This document shows, in pieces, positions 15,715-23,558 of a stretch of 64,000 nt of DNA. Under the pieces are notes generated by a model. The model was given only the letters and a program-made list of their open reading frames with translations, had not been told where the DNA came from and ran no database searches. The DNA comes from Acidaminococcus massiliensis. Its GTDB lineage: Bacteria > Bacillota > Negativicutes > Acidaminococcales > Acidaminococcaceae. The DNA lies in contig NZ_LT608315.1 in the NCBI RefSeq assembly GCF_900095825.1, positions 262,318-326,317 on the forward strand. The letters run 5' to 3'. Made by a program: the position numbers and the translations under genes. Each line of letters starts with the position of its first letter. The first letter of the stretch is position 1.

Positions 15715-16755
15715 ATGATCAAATTCATCGATATCTGCAAAACATATACAAGCAAAGAACAAACTGTCCAGGCCCTGGATCATGTGAGCCTGACTATCCA
15801 GGACGGGGACATCTACGGCATCATCGGACTCTCCGGCGCCGGAAAATCCACCCTGCTCAGCATGATCAACGGGCTAGAGATCCCCACTTCCGGGTCCGTG
15901 CTGGTGGACGGGGTGAACATCCCCAGCCTCTCCTTTTCGGAGATGCTCCAGAAACGCCGGAAGATCGGTATGATCTTCCAGCAGTTCGAGCTGCTGAATT
16001 CCAAGACGGTCCGCCACAACATCTCCCTTCCTCTGATCATCGCCGGGGAAGATAGGAAGACCATCGATGCCAAAGTAGACAAGATGCTCCAATTCGTCCA
16101 GCTGGAAGACAAAGCGGATGTCTATCCGGACCAGCTCTCCGGGGGACAGAAACAGCGGGTAGGGATTGCCCGGGCCCTGATCACCGAGCCCTCCATCCTG
16201 CTCTGTGATGAAGCCACCAGTGCCCTGGATCCGGATACCATGGAATCCATCCTGGATTTGTTGAAGGAAATCAACCGGAAGCTCCACATCACCATCGTCA
16301 TGGTGACCCACCAGATCTACGCCATCCAGAAAATCTGCCACCATGTAGCCGTCATGGAAAACGGCCGGGTCATCGAAGAAGGCAATGTATTCGACATCTT
16401 CAGCAACCCCCAGCAGCGGATCACCCAGAACTTCGTCCGCAGCGTCATCCCCGATCAGATCACCCCTGCAGTCTGCAGCCGGGTCCGCACGGAAGAAACC
16501 AGCAATTATGAGATCCTGCGGCTGAAATTCACCGGGGACAGTGCCTTGGGGGATTTGGTCTACCAGATCAACCGGAAGTTCCTCCAGGTCCGGACTCGGA
16601 TCATCCATGCCACGGTCACCGAACTGGATGAACAGACCCTGGGGATCCTGATCCTCCAGGTCATCGGCCCGGAAGAAGAGATCCAGGCTGTGGAAGCCTT
16701 CTGCAAAGAAAACCAGGTCCATTGTGAAGAGGTGAAATGTGAATATGGATTATGA
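15715..16755 (+). CDS. metN: MetN-type ABC transporter ATPase with NIL domain
   Basis: A 346-residue ATPase. Walker A GLSGAGKST (about 38-46), signature LSGGQKQRV (about 140-148) and Walker B ILLCDEATSAL (about 160-170) are intact. The C-terminal 80 or so residues (from about 262) form a NIL domain, the substrate-sensing domain of methionine importers. It would power the permease at 17921 with the binding lipoproteins at 18592 and perhaps 22119. The T-box specifier points to cysteine or a cysteine derivative rather than methionine as the regulating signal, so the substrate is open; the symbol reflects the family only. Confidence 0.88.
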   Translation: MIKFIDICKTYTSKEQTVQALDHVSLTIQDGDIYGIIGLSGAGKSTLLSMINGLEIPTSGSVLVDGVNIPSLSFSEMLQKRRKIGMIFQQFELLNSKTVRHNISLPLIIAGEDRKTIDAKVDKMLQFVQLEDKADVYPDQLSGGQKQRVGIARALITEPSILLCDEATSALDPDTMESILDLLKEINRKLHITIVMVTHQIYAIQKICHHVAVMENGRVIEEGNVFDIFSNPQQRITQNFVRSVIPDQITPAVCSRVRTEETSNYEILRLKFTGDSALGDLVYQINRKFLQVRTRIIHATVTELDEQTLGILILQVIGPEEEIQAVEAFCKENQVHCEEVKCEYGL

Positions 16756-17893
16756 ACCGATCATCACACTGGCCAAAGAACAATTTTACCAGTTCCACCG
16801 CCGGCCGGAACTGTCCGGTGAAGAATTCGAGACCACCCGGCATATCAAAGATTTCCTGACCCATCAAGGGATCCCTTTTTATGATCTGCCTTTGGAAACC
16901 GGGGTGGTGGCTCACTTAGGGAACGGCAATGGCCCTGTGGCAGCCCTGCGCTGCGACATCGACGCCCTGCCCCTCCAGGAAGAGACCGGCCTTCCCTACC
17001 AGTCAGAAATCCCTGGACGGATGCACGCCTGCGGCCATGACTTCCATACGGCCAATCTCCTGGGGACAGCCCTGGCCCTGAAAGCCGGCGGTCCCATCCC
17101 CGGCACACTGAAACTGATCTTCCAGCCGGCGGAAGAGAAACTGAACGGAGCCTTGAAGATCCTGGATACCGGGATCCTGGACGATGTGCAGGTAATCTTC
17201 GGGCTCCACTGCTGTGCTGCATATGAGCAGGGCACCGTCATCTCCCGGCCCGGATTCATGAACGGAGCCGTGGATGAATTCCAGGTTTCTTTCCAGGGCA
17301 AAGGGAGCCATGCCTGCCGGCCCCAGCTCAGCGCAGACCCTGTGATCATGCTGGGCCAATTCATTGCAGCAGCCCAGACCATCGTCAGCCGCAACCGTCC
17401 TCCCTTCCATCCCCTGGTCGTAGGGATCGGCCATGTGGAAAGCGGCACGGCTGCCAACATCATCCCTGACACCGCCTTTGCAGAAGGGACCATCCGATCC
17501 CTGTACCCGGAAGACAGAGAACTGGCCAAGAGCCGGCTCCAGACCTTGGCAGAAGGGATCGGCCGGGATTTCGGCGGTTCCGCCAGCATCCGGTTCCTGG
17601 AGGGGCCTCCTGCCACCAACAATACGGCGGAATGGGTGGATTTCGTCCGGGATACCGCCCAGCAGTGCGGCCTCCCCTTTGCGGAAGCCCCCGACTCCCT
17701 TTCCGGAGAAGATTTCGCTTTCTACCAGCAGAAGATTCCCGGTGCCTTCATCCAGATGGGGACGGGGATTGGCCCCATGATGCACAATTCCCATTTTGCC
17801 ATCGACCCGGAAACCTTCCGGCTTTCCATTCCCTTCAGTGCAGAACTCCTCCGCCAGGCACTTTCCAGACTGCCGGCAGGAAACCGGCACTGA
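16739..17893 (+). CDS. M20D-type amidohydrolase / N-acyl amino acid deacylase
   Basis: A 384-residue zinc hydrolase. Metal motifs are visible: ALRCDIDALPLQE, the MHACGHDFHTA segment with Cys and His ligands, the Glu pair in QPAEEKLNGA and HCCAAYEQGT. The lid domain has KGSHACRP. This family removes acyl groups from N-acetylated or conjugated amino acids. It overlaps metN by 17 bases, beginning at GTG 16739 (GAGGTG six bases before) or ATG 16745. Being inside a transporter operon under a Cys T-box suggests deacylation of an imported cysteine derivative, as SndA-type enzymes do in Bacillus; this is inference. Confidence 0.85.
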   Translation: MNMDYEPIITLAKEQFYQFHRRPELSGEEFETTRHIKDFLTHQGIPFYDLPLETGVVAHLGNGNGPVAALRCDIDALPLQEETGLPYQSEIPGRMHACGHDFHTANLLGTALALKAGGPIPGTLKLIFQPAEEKLNGALKILDTGILDDVQVIFGLHCCAAYEQGTVISRPGFMNGAVDEFQVSFQGKGSHACRPQLSADPVIMLGQFIAAAQTIVSRNRPPFHPLVVGIGHVESGTAANIIPDTAFAEGTIRSLYPEDRELAKSRLQTLAEGIGRDFGGSASIRFLEGPPATNNTAEWVDFVRDTAQQCGLPFAEAPDSLSGEDFAFYQQKIPGAFIQMGTGIGPMMHNSHFAIDPETFRLSIPFSAELLRQALSRLPAGNRH

Positions 17894-17920
17894 GAGCTTT
17901 TTCGAAAGAGGTGATTCGTT

Positions 17921-18577
17921 ATGTTTGCCAATTTACCCTGGGGCGACCTTGCCCAAGCCCTTGAAAGCACATTGTTCATGGTGGGCTTTTCGCTGGTGGT
18001 AGGCACCATCCTGGCCACCATCCTGGCCCTCATCCTAGTCCTGACCAACGAAGGAGGCCTTTTGGAAAATAAAGTGGTGTATACCCTGCTCAATTCCGTG
18101 GTCAGTTTCTTCCGCAGCCTTCCCTTCATCATCCTGATGACCTTCATCTTCCCCTTCACCAAATTCATCGTGGGGACGAGGATCGGGGTGAAAGCGGCTT
18201 TGGTCCCTCTGGTGGTATTCATCGTCCCCAGCCTGGCCCGTCTCTATGAAAATTCTCTTCTGGGTGTGGACAAAGGGATCATCCGGGCTGCCAAGGCCAT
18301 GGGTGCCAATTATTTCCAGATCGTCCGCTACTTCATCCTGCCGGAAGCCAAAAGTTCCATGATCCTTTCCACCACCATCGGTACCATCGGCCTGATTTCC
18401 GCTTCTGCCCAGGCCGGTGTCATCGGTGCCGGCGGGATTGGGGATATGGCCCTGACCTACGGCTATGAACGGATGGATGTGCCAGTGATGCTGGCAACGG
18501 TGTTCATCCTGGTGGTGTTTGTCCAAATCGTACAGTTCCTGGGCAATTATTTCTCCAAACGGGCCCGGAACCATTAA
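17921..18577 (+). CDS. metI: MetI-type ABC transporter permease
   Basis: A 218-residue permease with five or six membrane helices. The coupling segment AAKAMGANYFQIVRYFILPEA (EAA loop, about 124-144) contacts the ATPase. TTIGTIGLISASAQAGVIGAGGIGDMA is typical of MetI. AGAGGTG precedes the ATG at the right distance. It lies between the amidohydrolase and the binding lipoprotein genes and completes the importer. Confidence 0.9.
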   Translation: MFANLPWGDLAQALESTLFMVGFSLVVGTILATILALILVLTNEGGLLENKVVYTLLNSVVSFFRSLPFIILMTFIFPFTKFIVGTRIGVKAALVPLVVFIVPSLARLYENSLLGVDKGIIRAAKAMGANYFQIVRYFILPEAKSSMILSTTIGTIGLISASAQAGVIGAGGIGDMALTYGYERMDVPVMLATVFILVVFVQIVQFLGNYFSKRARNH

Positions 18578-18591
18578 AAAAGGAGTTGTTG

Positions 18592-19464
18592 ATGATGGAT
18601 CTCTCTGTTTTTCGTAAAAAAAGCCTGCTGAAATTGGCCAGTGTCCTGGCTCTCAGCACCCTGCTCCTGGCTGCAGCCGGCTGCGGCAGTTCCAGCAAAG
18701 AAGCCTCTTCCGGCAAAGCCGGAGAGACCAAAGAGCTGAAGTATCGGGTGATGCCCACTGCCACTTCTGATCTATTCGATGGGGGCATCAAGCCCATCCT
18801 GGAAAAGAAGGGCTACAAACTGACTCCGGTGAAGATCACCGATTCCATCCAGCGGGAAATGGCTCTGGATGAAGGCAAGATCGATTTCCACGTGGATGCC
18901 CACAAAGCCTGGATCGACCAGGTGAACAAGAGCAAAGGGACCCACCTGACCGCCATCCTGCCCCTGCCCACCGTTCCCACCGCCATCTATGGAGGCAGCA
19001 AAAAGACCCTAGAAGAAGTGGCCCCGGGAGACGTGATCGCCATCCCCAATGATGCTTCCAACCTGGCCCGGGCCTACCAGCTGCTGGAACAGCTGGGCTG
19101 GATCAAACTGGATCCCAGCAAGGACAAAGACCATGTAACCGGGAAAGACATCGTGGAAAATCCCAAGAACCTCCAGTTCAAGGAAATGAAAGGGCCGTCC
19201 ATCAACACCATCCGGTCCGATGTGGCGTACATCATCCTGAGAGGCTCTGACGCCTACAATGCCAAGATCGATTTCAACAGTGCCCTGTTCGCAGAAAACC
19301 CGGATTCCATCAAGGATTCCATGCGGATCGCCCTCTGCATTGCAGATAAGAACAAGGATACCCAATGGGTGAAAGACATCATCGAAGCGTACAAATCTCC
19401 GGAATTCAAGGAATATGTGAAGAAAACCGGCAGTTTCTGGATCCTTCCAGACTACATGAAATAA
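18592..19464 (+). CDS. metQ: MetQ-type substrate-binding lipoprotein, first copy
   Basis: A 290-residue lipoprotein of the NLPA family. The signal peptide ends in the lipobox LLLAAAGC, so the Cys is lipidated. The mature part has KYRVMPTATSDLFDGGI, DEGKIDFHVDAHKAW and the NDASNLARAYQLLEQLGWI segment typical of MetQ. The start at 18592 has AGGAG six bases upstream; an upstream TTG pair is less likely. It is about 60 percent alike by eye to the second copy at 22119. The substrate is probably a sulfur amino acid or a derivative of one. Confidence 0.88.
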   Translation: MMDLSVFRKKSLLKLASVLALSTLLLAAAGCGSSSKEASSGKAGETKELKYRVMPTATSDLFDGGIKPILEKKGYKLTPVKITDSIQREMALDEGKIDFHVDAHKAWIDQVNKSKGTHLTAILPLPTVPTAIYGGSKKTLEEVAPGDVIAIPNDASNLARAYQLLEQLGWIKLDPSKDKDHVTGKDIVENPKNLQFKEMKGPSINTIRSDVAYIILRGSDAYNAKIDFNSALFAENPDSIKDSMRIALCIADKNKDTQWVKDIIEAYKSPEFKEYVKKTGSFWILPDYMK

Positions 19465-19505
19465 TGGGAAATGACGTTTCAGCGTAAAAAAAGGAGGAAA
19501 TGAAA

Positions 19506-20423
19506 ATGGCAATGAATTTAACAGGTTCCTGGGTGGCTATGCCCATCCCTTTCAAAAAGAACGGTGACATCGATTTCGACGGATTCAAGGTCCTGATCGA
19601 CCGGCAGATCCAATACGGGACCAATCAGCTTTTCGTCCTGGGCTCCGCAGCAGAAGTCACCCTGCTGACGCCGGATGAAAAAAAGGAAATCATCAAACAG
19701 ACGGTGAAGATCGTGGATCACCGGATCCCAGTCTTCTTCAGCGCCGCTTCCAATGACACCCAGGGTGAGATCGAAATGGCCAAATTCGAAGAAGAACAGG
19801 GTGCGGACGGGGTCATCTTCACGGTTCCCCCCTATGTGCTGATTCCCCAGGAAGATGCCTTCAAGCATCTGGATACGGTGATGAGTGCTACCAGCCTGCC
19901 GGTGGGGATCTACAACAACCCCTCCCGTTTGGGTGTCCAGGTGGAACCGGAAACCATCGCCCGTCTGGCGGAACGCCATCCCAATTTCGTAGTGGACAAA
20001 GAAGCCACCGGCAGCAACTACCAGCTGGTCCAAGTCCAGCGGCTGACCAAGGGGAAAGTGAAGATCATGTGCTGTGATTCCCCCTATTACTCCATCGTCC
20101 TGCCCACCCTGGCAGTAGGCGGCACCGGCCTGGCCAATATCGGCGGGAACATCATCCCAGAAGAAGCAGCCAAATATGCCCGTCCCTGGACCAGCATCGA
20201 TATCGTCAATGAAGGCCGGGAAGAATACTTCAAATACTTCCCCCTGCTCTGCGAACTGTATGAAGTCTCCAATCCAGTGGTGATCAAGGCTGCTCTGAAT
20301 CTCCTGGGCCTTCCCGGAGGCTATGTCCGCCGTCCTTATCAGGATTATGACGGGGAAGGGCTGAAACGGCTGGAAAAAATCATGACGGAACTGGGCGTCA
20401 TGGAAAAATACAGCGTGAAATAA
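19506..20423 (+). CDS. DapA/NanA superfamily lyase or aldolase
   Basis: A 305-residue class I aldolase-fold protein. The Schiff-base lysine is Lys165 (FVVDKEATGS) and the catalytic tyrosine is Tyr136 (GIYNNPSR). The substrate loop that is GTTGE in dihydrodipicolinate synthase reads GSAAE here (46-50), so a normal DapA role is unlikely. The family includes lyases and aldolases acting on 2-oxo acids such as pyruvate adducts. Start 19506 is chosen because AGGAGG is eight bases upstream; ATG 19500 is too close. Its stop is followed directly by the ATG of the PCC-domain gene. Substrate unknown; a role in breaking down an imported cysteine derivative is inferred from the operon. Confidence 0.8.
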   Translation: MAMNLTGSWVAMPIPFKKNGDIDFDGFKVLIDRQIQYGTNQLFVLGSAAEVTLLTPDEKKEIIKQTVKIVDHRIPVFFSAASNDTQGEIEMAKFEEEQGADGVIFTVPPYVLIPQEDAFKHLDTVMSATSLPVGIYNNPSRLGVQVEPETIARLAERHPNFVVDKEATGSNYQLVQVQRLTKGKVKIMCCDSPYYSIVLPTLAVGGTGLANIGGNIIPEEAAKYARPWTSIDIVNEGREEYFKYFPLLCELYEVSNPVVIKAALNLLGLPGGYVRRPYQDYDGEGLKRLEKIMTELGVMEKYSVK

Positions 20424-20825
20424 ATGACGGACTTTGCAGAAGTCTTCATCGACCAGGGCCAGGACATCCGGAAAACCATCGAAGCCTTCGTCATCGAAAA
20501 AGGCTGGAAAGAAGTGATCGTGGTCAATGCCATCGGGTCCGTAAAGGATTTGATCCTGGCTGCCCCCATCAGCAACGAGCTGCCTCTGAAAGTGGGCCGC
20601 ACTCCCTGCTATGGGGCCGCTGAGATCCTTTCCTTCACAGGAGAAGTCATGGTCAAGGAAAAGATGGATCCCCAGCTCCGTCAGGTGTATCCGGATACGG
20701 ACAGTCCCCTTTTCATCCACATCCATGCCAGCTGTGCCCGTGCCGGCGGGTTGGTCATGGGAGGCGGATTGTGGGGCGGTACGGCTTTCCGGAGCCTGCG
20801 GGTGTTCCTCCGGCCGGTGGAATGA
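20424..20825 (+). CDS. PCC-domain (DUF296) protein
   Basis: A 133-residue single-domain protein of the PPC/PCC (DUF296) type. The hallmark HIHASCARAGGLVMGGGLW has the metal-binding His residues and Gly run. It starts on the base after the lyase stop codon, so the two are probably made together. Members are found as AT-hook DNA-binding domains in plants and as stand-alone small trimeric proteins in bacteria with unclear roles, often beside metabolic genes. No DNA-binding extension is present. It is the last gene before a strong terminator. Confidence 0.8.
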   Translation: MTDFAEVFIDQGQDIRKTIEAFVIEKGWKEVIVVNAIGSVKDLILAAPISNELPLKVGRTPCYGAAEILSFTGEVMVKEKMDPQLRQVYPDTDSPLFIHIHASCARAGGLVMGGGLWGGTAFRSLRVFLRPVE

Positions 20826-20893
20826 AGGGAATGGTCTATTTTCCGCACTGTCGCGGACACCGGTCTTGGAAAACTGGAATTGAATAAAAAACG

Positions 20894-20949
20894 GGGCTGT
20901 GGAAACTGCCGGCCGTTGCTTATCGGCAGTTTCCCACAGCTCTTTTTTT
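20894..20949 (+). terminator. Terminator of the Cys T-box operon
   Basis: A long stem (GGGCTGTGG-AAACTGCC with its complement, one bulge) followed by seven T. It ends the operon 15715-20825. Confidence 0.88.
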
Positions 20950-20996
20950 ACCCTCCTAGGCCCTTTGGGGACATCCCCAGATTGTGAGATAGAGAA

Positions 20997-21749
20997 ATGT
21001 ACAACAACGTAAAAGAAGTATTCGACCGGGCACTGGCTCCTTTCCCAGGGGTGAAATGGGCCTGCTGTCCTTTGGATTTCTCCCAATGGAAAGAATCTGG
21101 AAAATACAATTACGCCCTGCTGGTCTATGCCCCCTATGACGAAATCATGACCATCTGGAAATACAAGGAGCCCCGGCAGGCGGCCCAGAAGAGGCGCCGT
21201 TCCGCAGCTATGAAAGAAGTTGCCGCCGCTTTGGAAAAAGCTGCCAAGGCAGCAGGGATCCCCTTCCTGATTCCGCCGGTGACCCGGGACAATATGTCCC
21301 CGCCTTACAAGATGAGCCTCTCCAGCAAGGAAGTAGGAGTCCGTTCCGGGGTGGGCTGGATCGGCCGCAGCGACCTCTTGATCACCTATGATTACGGTCC
21401 CCGGATCGAGACAGTCAGTGCCGTATTCTATGCGGACCATATGGAAATCCGGCCCCCTGTCACAAAGAACCAATGCGGGGACTGCAGCCTCTGCGTCAAA
21501 GCCTGTCCCTTCCATCTGATCACCGGCAAGACTTGGAAGGAAGGCACGCCTCGGGAAGAACTCCTGGATTACCACAACTGCAGCGTCCAGCGGGATCTCC
21601 TTGGCCGGAAGATGGGCTTGGGCCGGAAATTCATGTGCGCCCGATGCCTGCTGGCCTGTCCCGTTGGGGTAGAAAATATCCAGAAACTGAATGCATCCTT
21701 AGAAAGAAAGGAGGAAAACGGATGTACTGCCTGTTCTGCCGATTCGTGA
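20997..21749 (+). CDS. QueG-like Fe-S protein (double 4Fe-4S cluster domain)
   Basis: A 250-residue protein with two cysteine motifs: CGDCSLCVKACP (about 159-170) and CARCLLACPVG (about 216-226), the arrangement of the two 4Fe-4S clusters of epoxyqueuosine reductase. An N-terminal part like DUF1730 (VGVRSGVGWIGRSDLLITYDYGPRIE) is present. The protein is shorter than QueG and lacks its C-terminal HEAT-like part, so it is probably a paralogue of other function. It begins 47 bases after a terminator and overlaps the HIT gene by 28 bases, so it heads a second unit. A promoter was not clear. Confidence 0.8.
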   Translation: MYNNVKEVFDRALAPFPGVKWACCPLDFSQWKESGKYNYALLVYAPYDEIMTIWKYKEPRQAAQKRRRSAAMKEVAAALEKAAKAAGIPFLIPPVTRDNMSPPYKMSLSSKEVGVRSGVGWIGRSDLLITYDYGPRIETVSAVFYADHMEIRPPVTKNQCGDCSLCVKACPFHLITGKTWKEGTPREELLDYHNCSVQRDLLGRKMGLGRKFMCARCLLACPVGVENIQKLNASLERKEENGCTACSADS

Positions 21750-22072
21750 AACGGGAACTGCCCTGCACCATCGTCTATGAAACGGACCAGGTGCTGGCTT
21801 ACCAAGACTGGAACCAGTGGGCCGAGCTCCACATCATCGTATTCCCCAAAGCCCATATCGGGCTGAAGGACAAGGGAACGGCCGCCTACCAACAGGCAGT
21901 GGCCGCCGTGGAGGCTGCTGTACCGGAGATTGAAAAGATCTGCGGCATGGCAAAGGTCTTCCAGGTCATCCGCTGTGAACGAGAGCCCCATATCACCCAG
22001 AATCTGGACCATTTCCACTACCATATCCTGGGCAGTTCCGACCCGAAGGCCCAGCCTCCAACAGATTTGTAA
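21722..22072 (+). CDS. HIT-family protein
   Basis: A 116-residue protein with the histidine triad HFHYHIL (about 99-105) that binds nucleotide phosphate in HIT hydrolases and transferases. CLFC at the N-terminus resembles the zinc site of some HIT proteins. AAGGAGG eight to nine bases upstream fixes the start inside the end of the preceding gene. The substrate is unknown. It is placed between an Fe-S protein and a second MetQ. Confidence 0.85.
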   Translation: MYCLFCRFVKRELPCTIVYETDQVLAYQDWNQWAELHIIVFPKAHIGLKDKGTAAYQQAVAAVEAAVPEIEKICGMAKVFQVIRCEREPHITQNLDHFHYHILGSSDPKAQPPTDL

Positions 22073-22118
22073 ACCCTTTCTCTTGACAGAAAGAAAAAGA
22101 AACAAGAGGTGAATCTTC

Positions 22119-22967
22119 ATGAAATGGAAAAAATTACTGGCGGTCCTGGCCCTGTCCGCCGTCACCGCTGGTCTCCTGGCCGGCTGCGGCAGTGACTCCA
22201 AGAAAACGGCGGAAGCCCCTGCCGGCTCGGCCAAAGTCCTGAAATACCGCAGGATGCCCACAGCTACGTCCGATCTTTTTGAAGCCGGCATCAAACCCCT
22301 CCTGGAGAAAAAAGGCTACAAGCTGGAAGCCGTGGGCATCAAAGATTCGGTGCAGCGGGAAATGGCCCTGGAAGAAGGTCAGATCGATTTCCATATGGAT
22401 GCCAATCCCAACTGGCTGGATGCCATCAATGCCAGCAAAGGCACCCATCTGATCGGAGTGCTTGAGATCCCCACCGTCCCCACTGGCCTTTATGCCGGCA
22501 GCAAGACTTCCCTGGATGCTGTTGCCGATGGAGACACGGTGATCATCCCCAATGACGCCTCCAACCTGGCCCGTTCCTACCAGCTGCTGGAACGGCTGGG
22601 CTGGATCAAATTGAATCCTTCCATCAACAAGAACCAGGCCACCAAAGCCGATATCGTAGAAAATCCCAAACATCTCCAGTTCCGGGAGATGAAGGGCCCT
22701 ACCATCGCCAATATCCGTTCTGATGCCGCTTACATCGTCCTCAGAGGCTCCGATGCCTACAATGCCAAGATCGATTTCAGTTCCGCCTTGTTCCCGGAAT
22801 CCGCGGACACCATGAACCCCCGGATGCGGATGTGCCTCAGCATCCAGGAAAAGAACAAGGAACAGCCGTGGGTCAAGGACCTGATCGAGGCCTACAGATC
22901 CCCGGAATTCAAGAAATTCATGGAAACCCAGAGCAAGATCTGGATCTTGCCGGATTATTTGAAATAA
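22119..22967 (+). CDS. MetQ-type substrate-binding lipoprotein, second copy
   Basis: A 282-residue NLPA-family lipoprotein with lipobox LLAGC (Cys about 23). Its mature sequence follows the first copy closely (YRRMPTATSDLFEAGI, NDASNLARSYQLLERLGWI, ILPDYLK end). No ATPase or permease gene accompanies it, so it probably delivers to the MetN/MetI pair encoded upstream, perhaps with a different ligand. AAGAGGTG lies before the start. It ends at a strong terminator shared with the convergent DUF441 gene. Confidence 0.87.
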   Translation: MKWKKLLAVLALSAVTAGLLAGCGSDSKKTAEAPAGSAKVLKYRRMPTATSDLFEAGIKPLLEKKGYKLEAVGIKDSVQREMALEEGQIDFHMDANPNWLDAINASKGTHLIGVLEIPTVPTGLYAGSKTSLDAVADGDTVIIPNDASNLARSYQLLERLGWIKLNPSINKNQATKADIVENPKHLQFREMKGPTIANIRSDAAYIVLRGSDAYNAKIDFSSALFPESADTMNPRMRMCLSIQEKNKEQPWVKDLIEAYRSPEFKKFMETQSKIWILPDYLK

Positions 22968-22975
22968 AGGAAACA

Positions 22976-23014
22976 GGGGTTGTTGCACGTTCTGTGCAAC
23001 AACCCCCATTTTTT
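22976..23014 (+). terminator. Terminator between metQ-like and DUF441 genes
   Basis: A 13-bp perfect stem GGGGTTGTTGCAC with a 5-base loop and T run. It lies between convergent genes and can serve the plus strand. Confidence 0.85.
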
Positions 23015-23474
23015 AAAAGAAAAAATGGAACACCTTCATGAAACAGTAAAGGATCCCGCTGGCAATCAAGGGACCTACCGGCACTCCCTTGAAGAACACC
23101 ACCCCGATGATGGTCCCTACCATCAGGGACGCCACCACTTCCGGATCGGCGGTCATCAGTTCAGCCCCCCACCGGCCGAAAAGAGCCACGATACACCCCA
23201 TCAGCAGGGAAGCGATCCCCATAGGGGTCTTGAACACGTTGAGGATATCGGCTATGCCCAATTTCCCCGTAGCGATGGGCGTCAGCATCGCGGCTGTCAG
23301 TACGATGACTCCCCAGTTCAACCCGTGGCCGCCGAAAAACAGCAGTTTGTCCTGGGGCAGCACCACTTTCAGGAGCATCAGGAGGACTGCGGACCAGGCG
23401 ACCGTATTGTTATGGGATACGAATCCGATCAGGGCCATGGCGCCCAGGATCAGGTAAGGTTGTAGATTCTGCAT
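23013..23474 (-). CDS. DUF441 family membrane protein
   Basis: A 153-residue protein with four or five membrane helices. The ordered segments MQNLQPYLILGAMALIGFV, LNWGVIVLTAAMLTPIATG and KTPMGIASLLMGCIVALFGRWG are typical of DUF441 (YeaL-like) proteins, whose role is unknown. Start 23474 has GGAAAGGA seven bases upstream. Upstream lies a hairpin and then the siderophore transporter operon on the same strand, so it could be a distal member of that operon. Confidence 0.8.
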   Translation of the reverse strand: MQNLQPYLILGAMALIGFVSHNNTVAWSAVLLMLLKVVLPQDKLLFFGGHGLNWGVIVLTAAMLTPIATGKLGIADILNVFKTPMGIASLLMGCIVALFGRWGAELMTADPEVVASLMVGTIIGVVFFKGVPVGPLIASGILYCFMKVFHFFF

Positions 23475-23490
23475 AGAAAATTCCTTTCCA

Positions 23491-23552
23491 GATAGAATAA
23501 AGGGCTGCTGCCTATGTGAATACCACACTCATGCAGCAACCTTAATTCTATC
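23491..23552. repeat. Long hairpin of the GCTGCTGC family
   Basis: An extended imperfect inverted repeat: GATAGAAT...AGG-CTGCTGC paired with GCAGCAACCTTAATTCTATC. The T run lies on its plus-strand side although both flanking genes are on the minus strand, so it may not work as a terminator for them. Confidence 0.55.
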
Positions 23553-23558
23553 CTTTTT

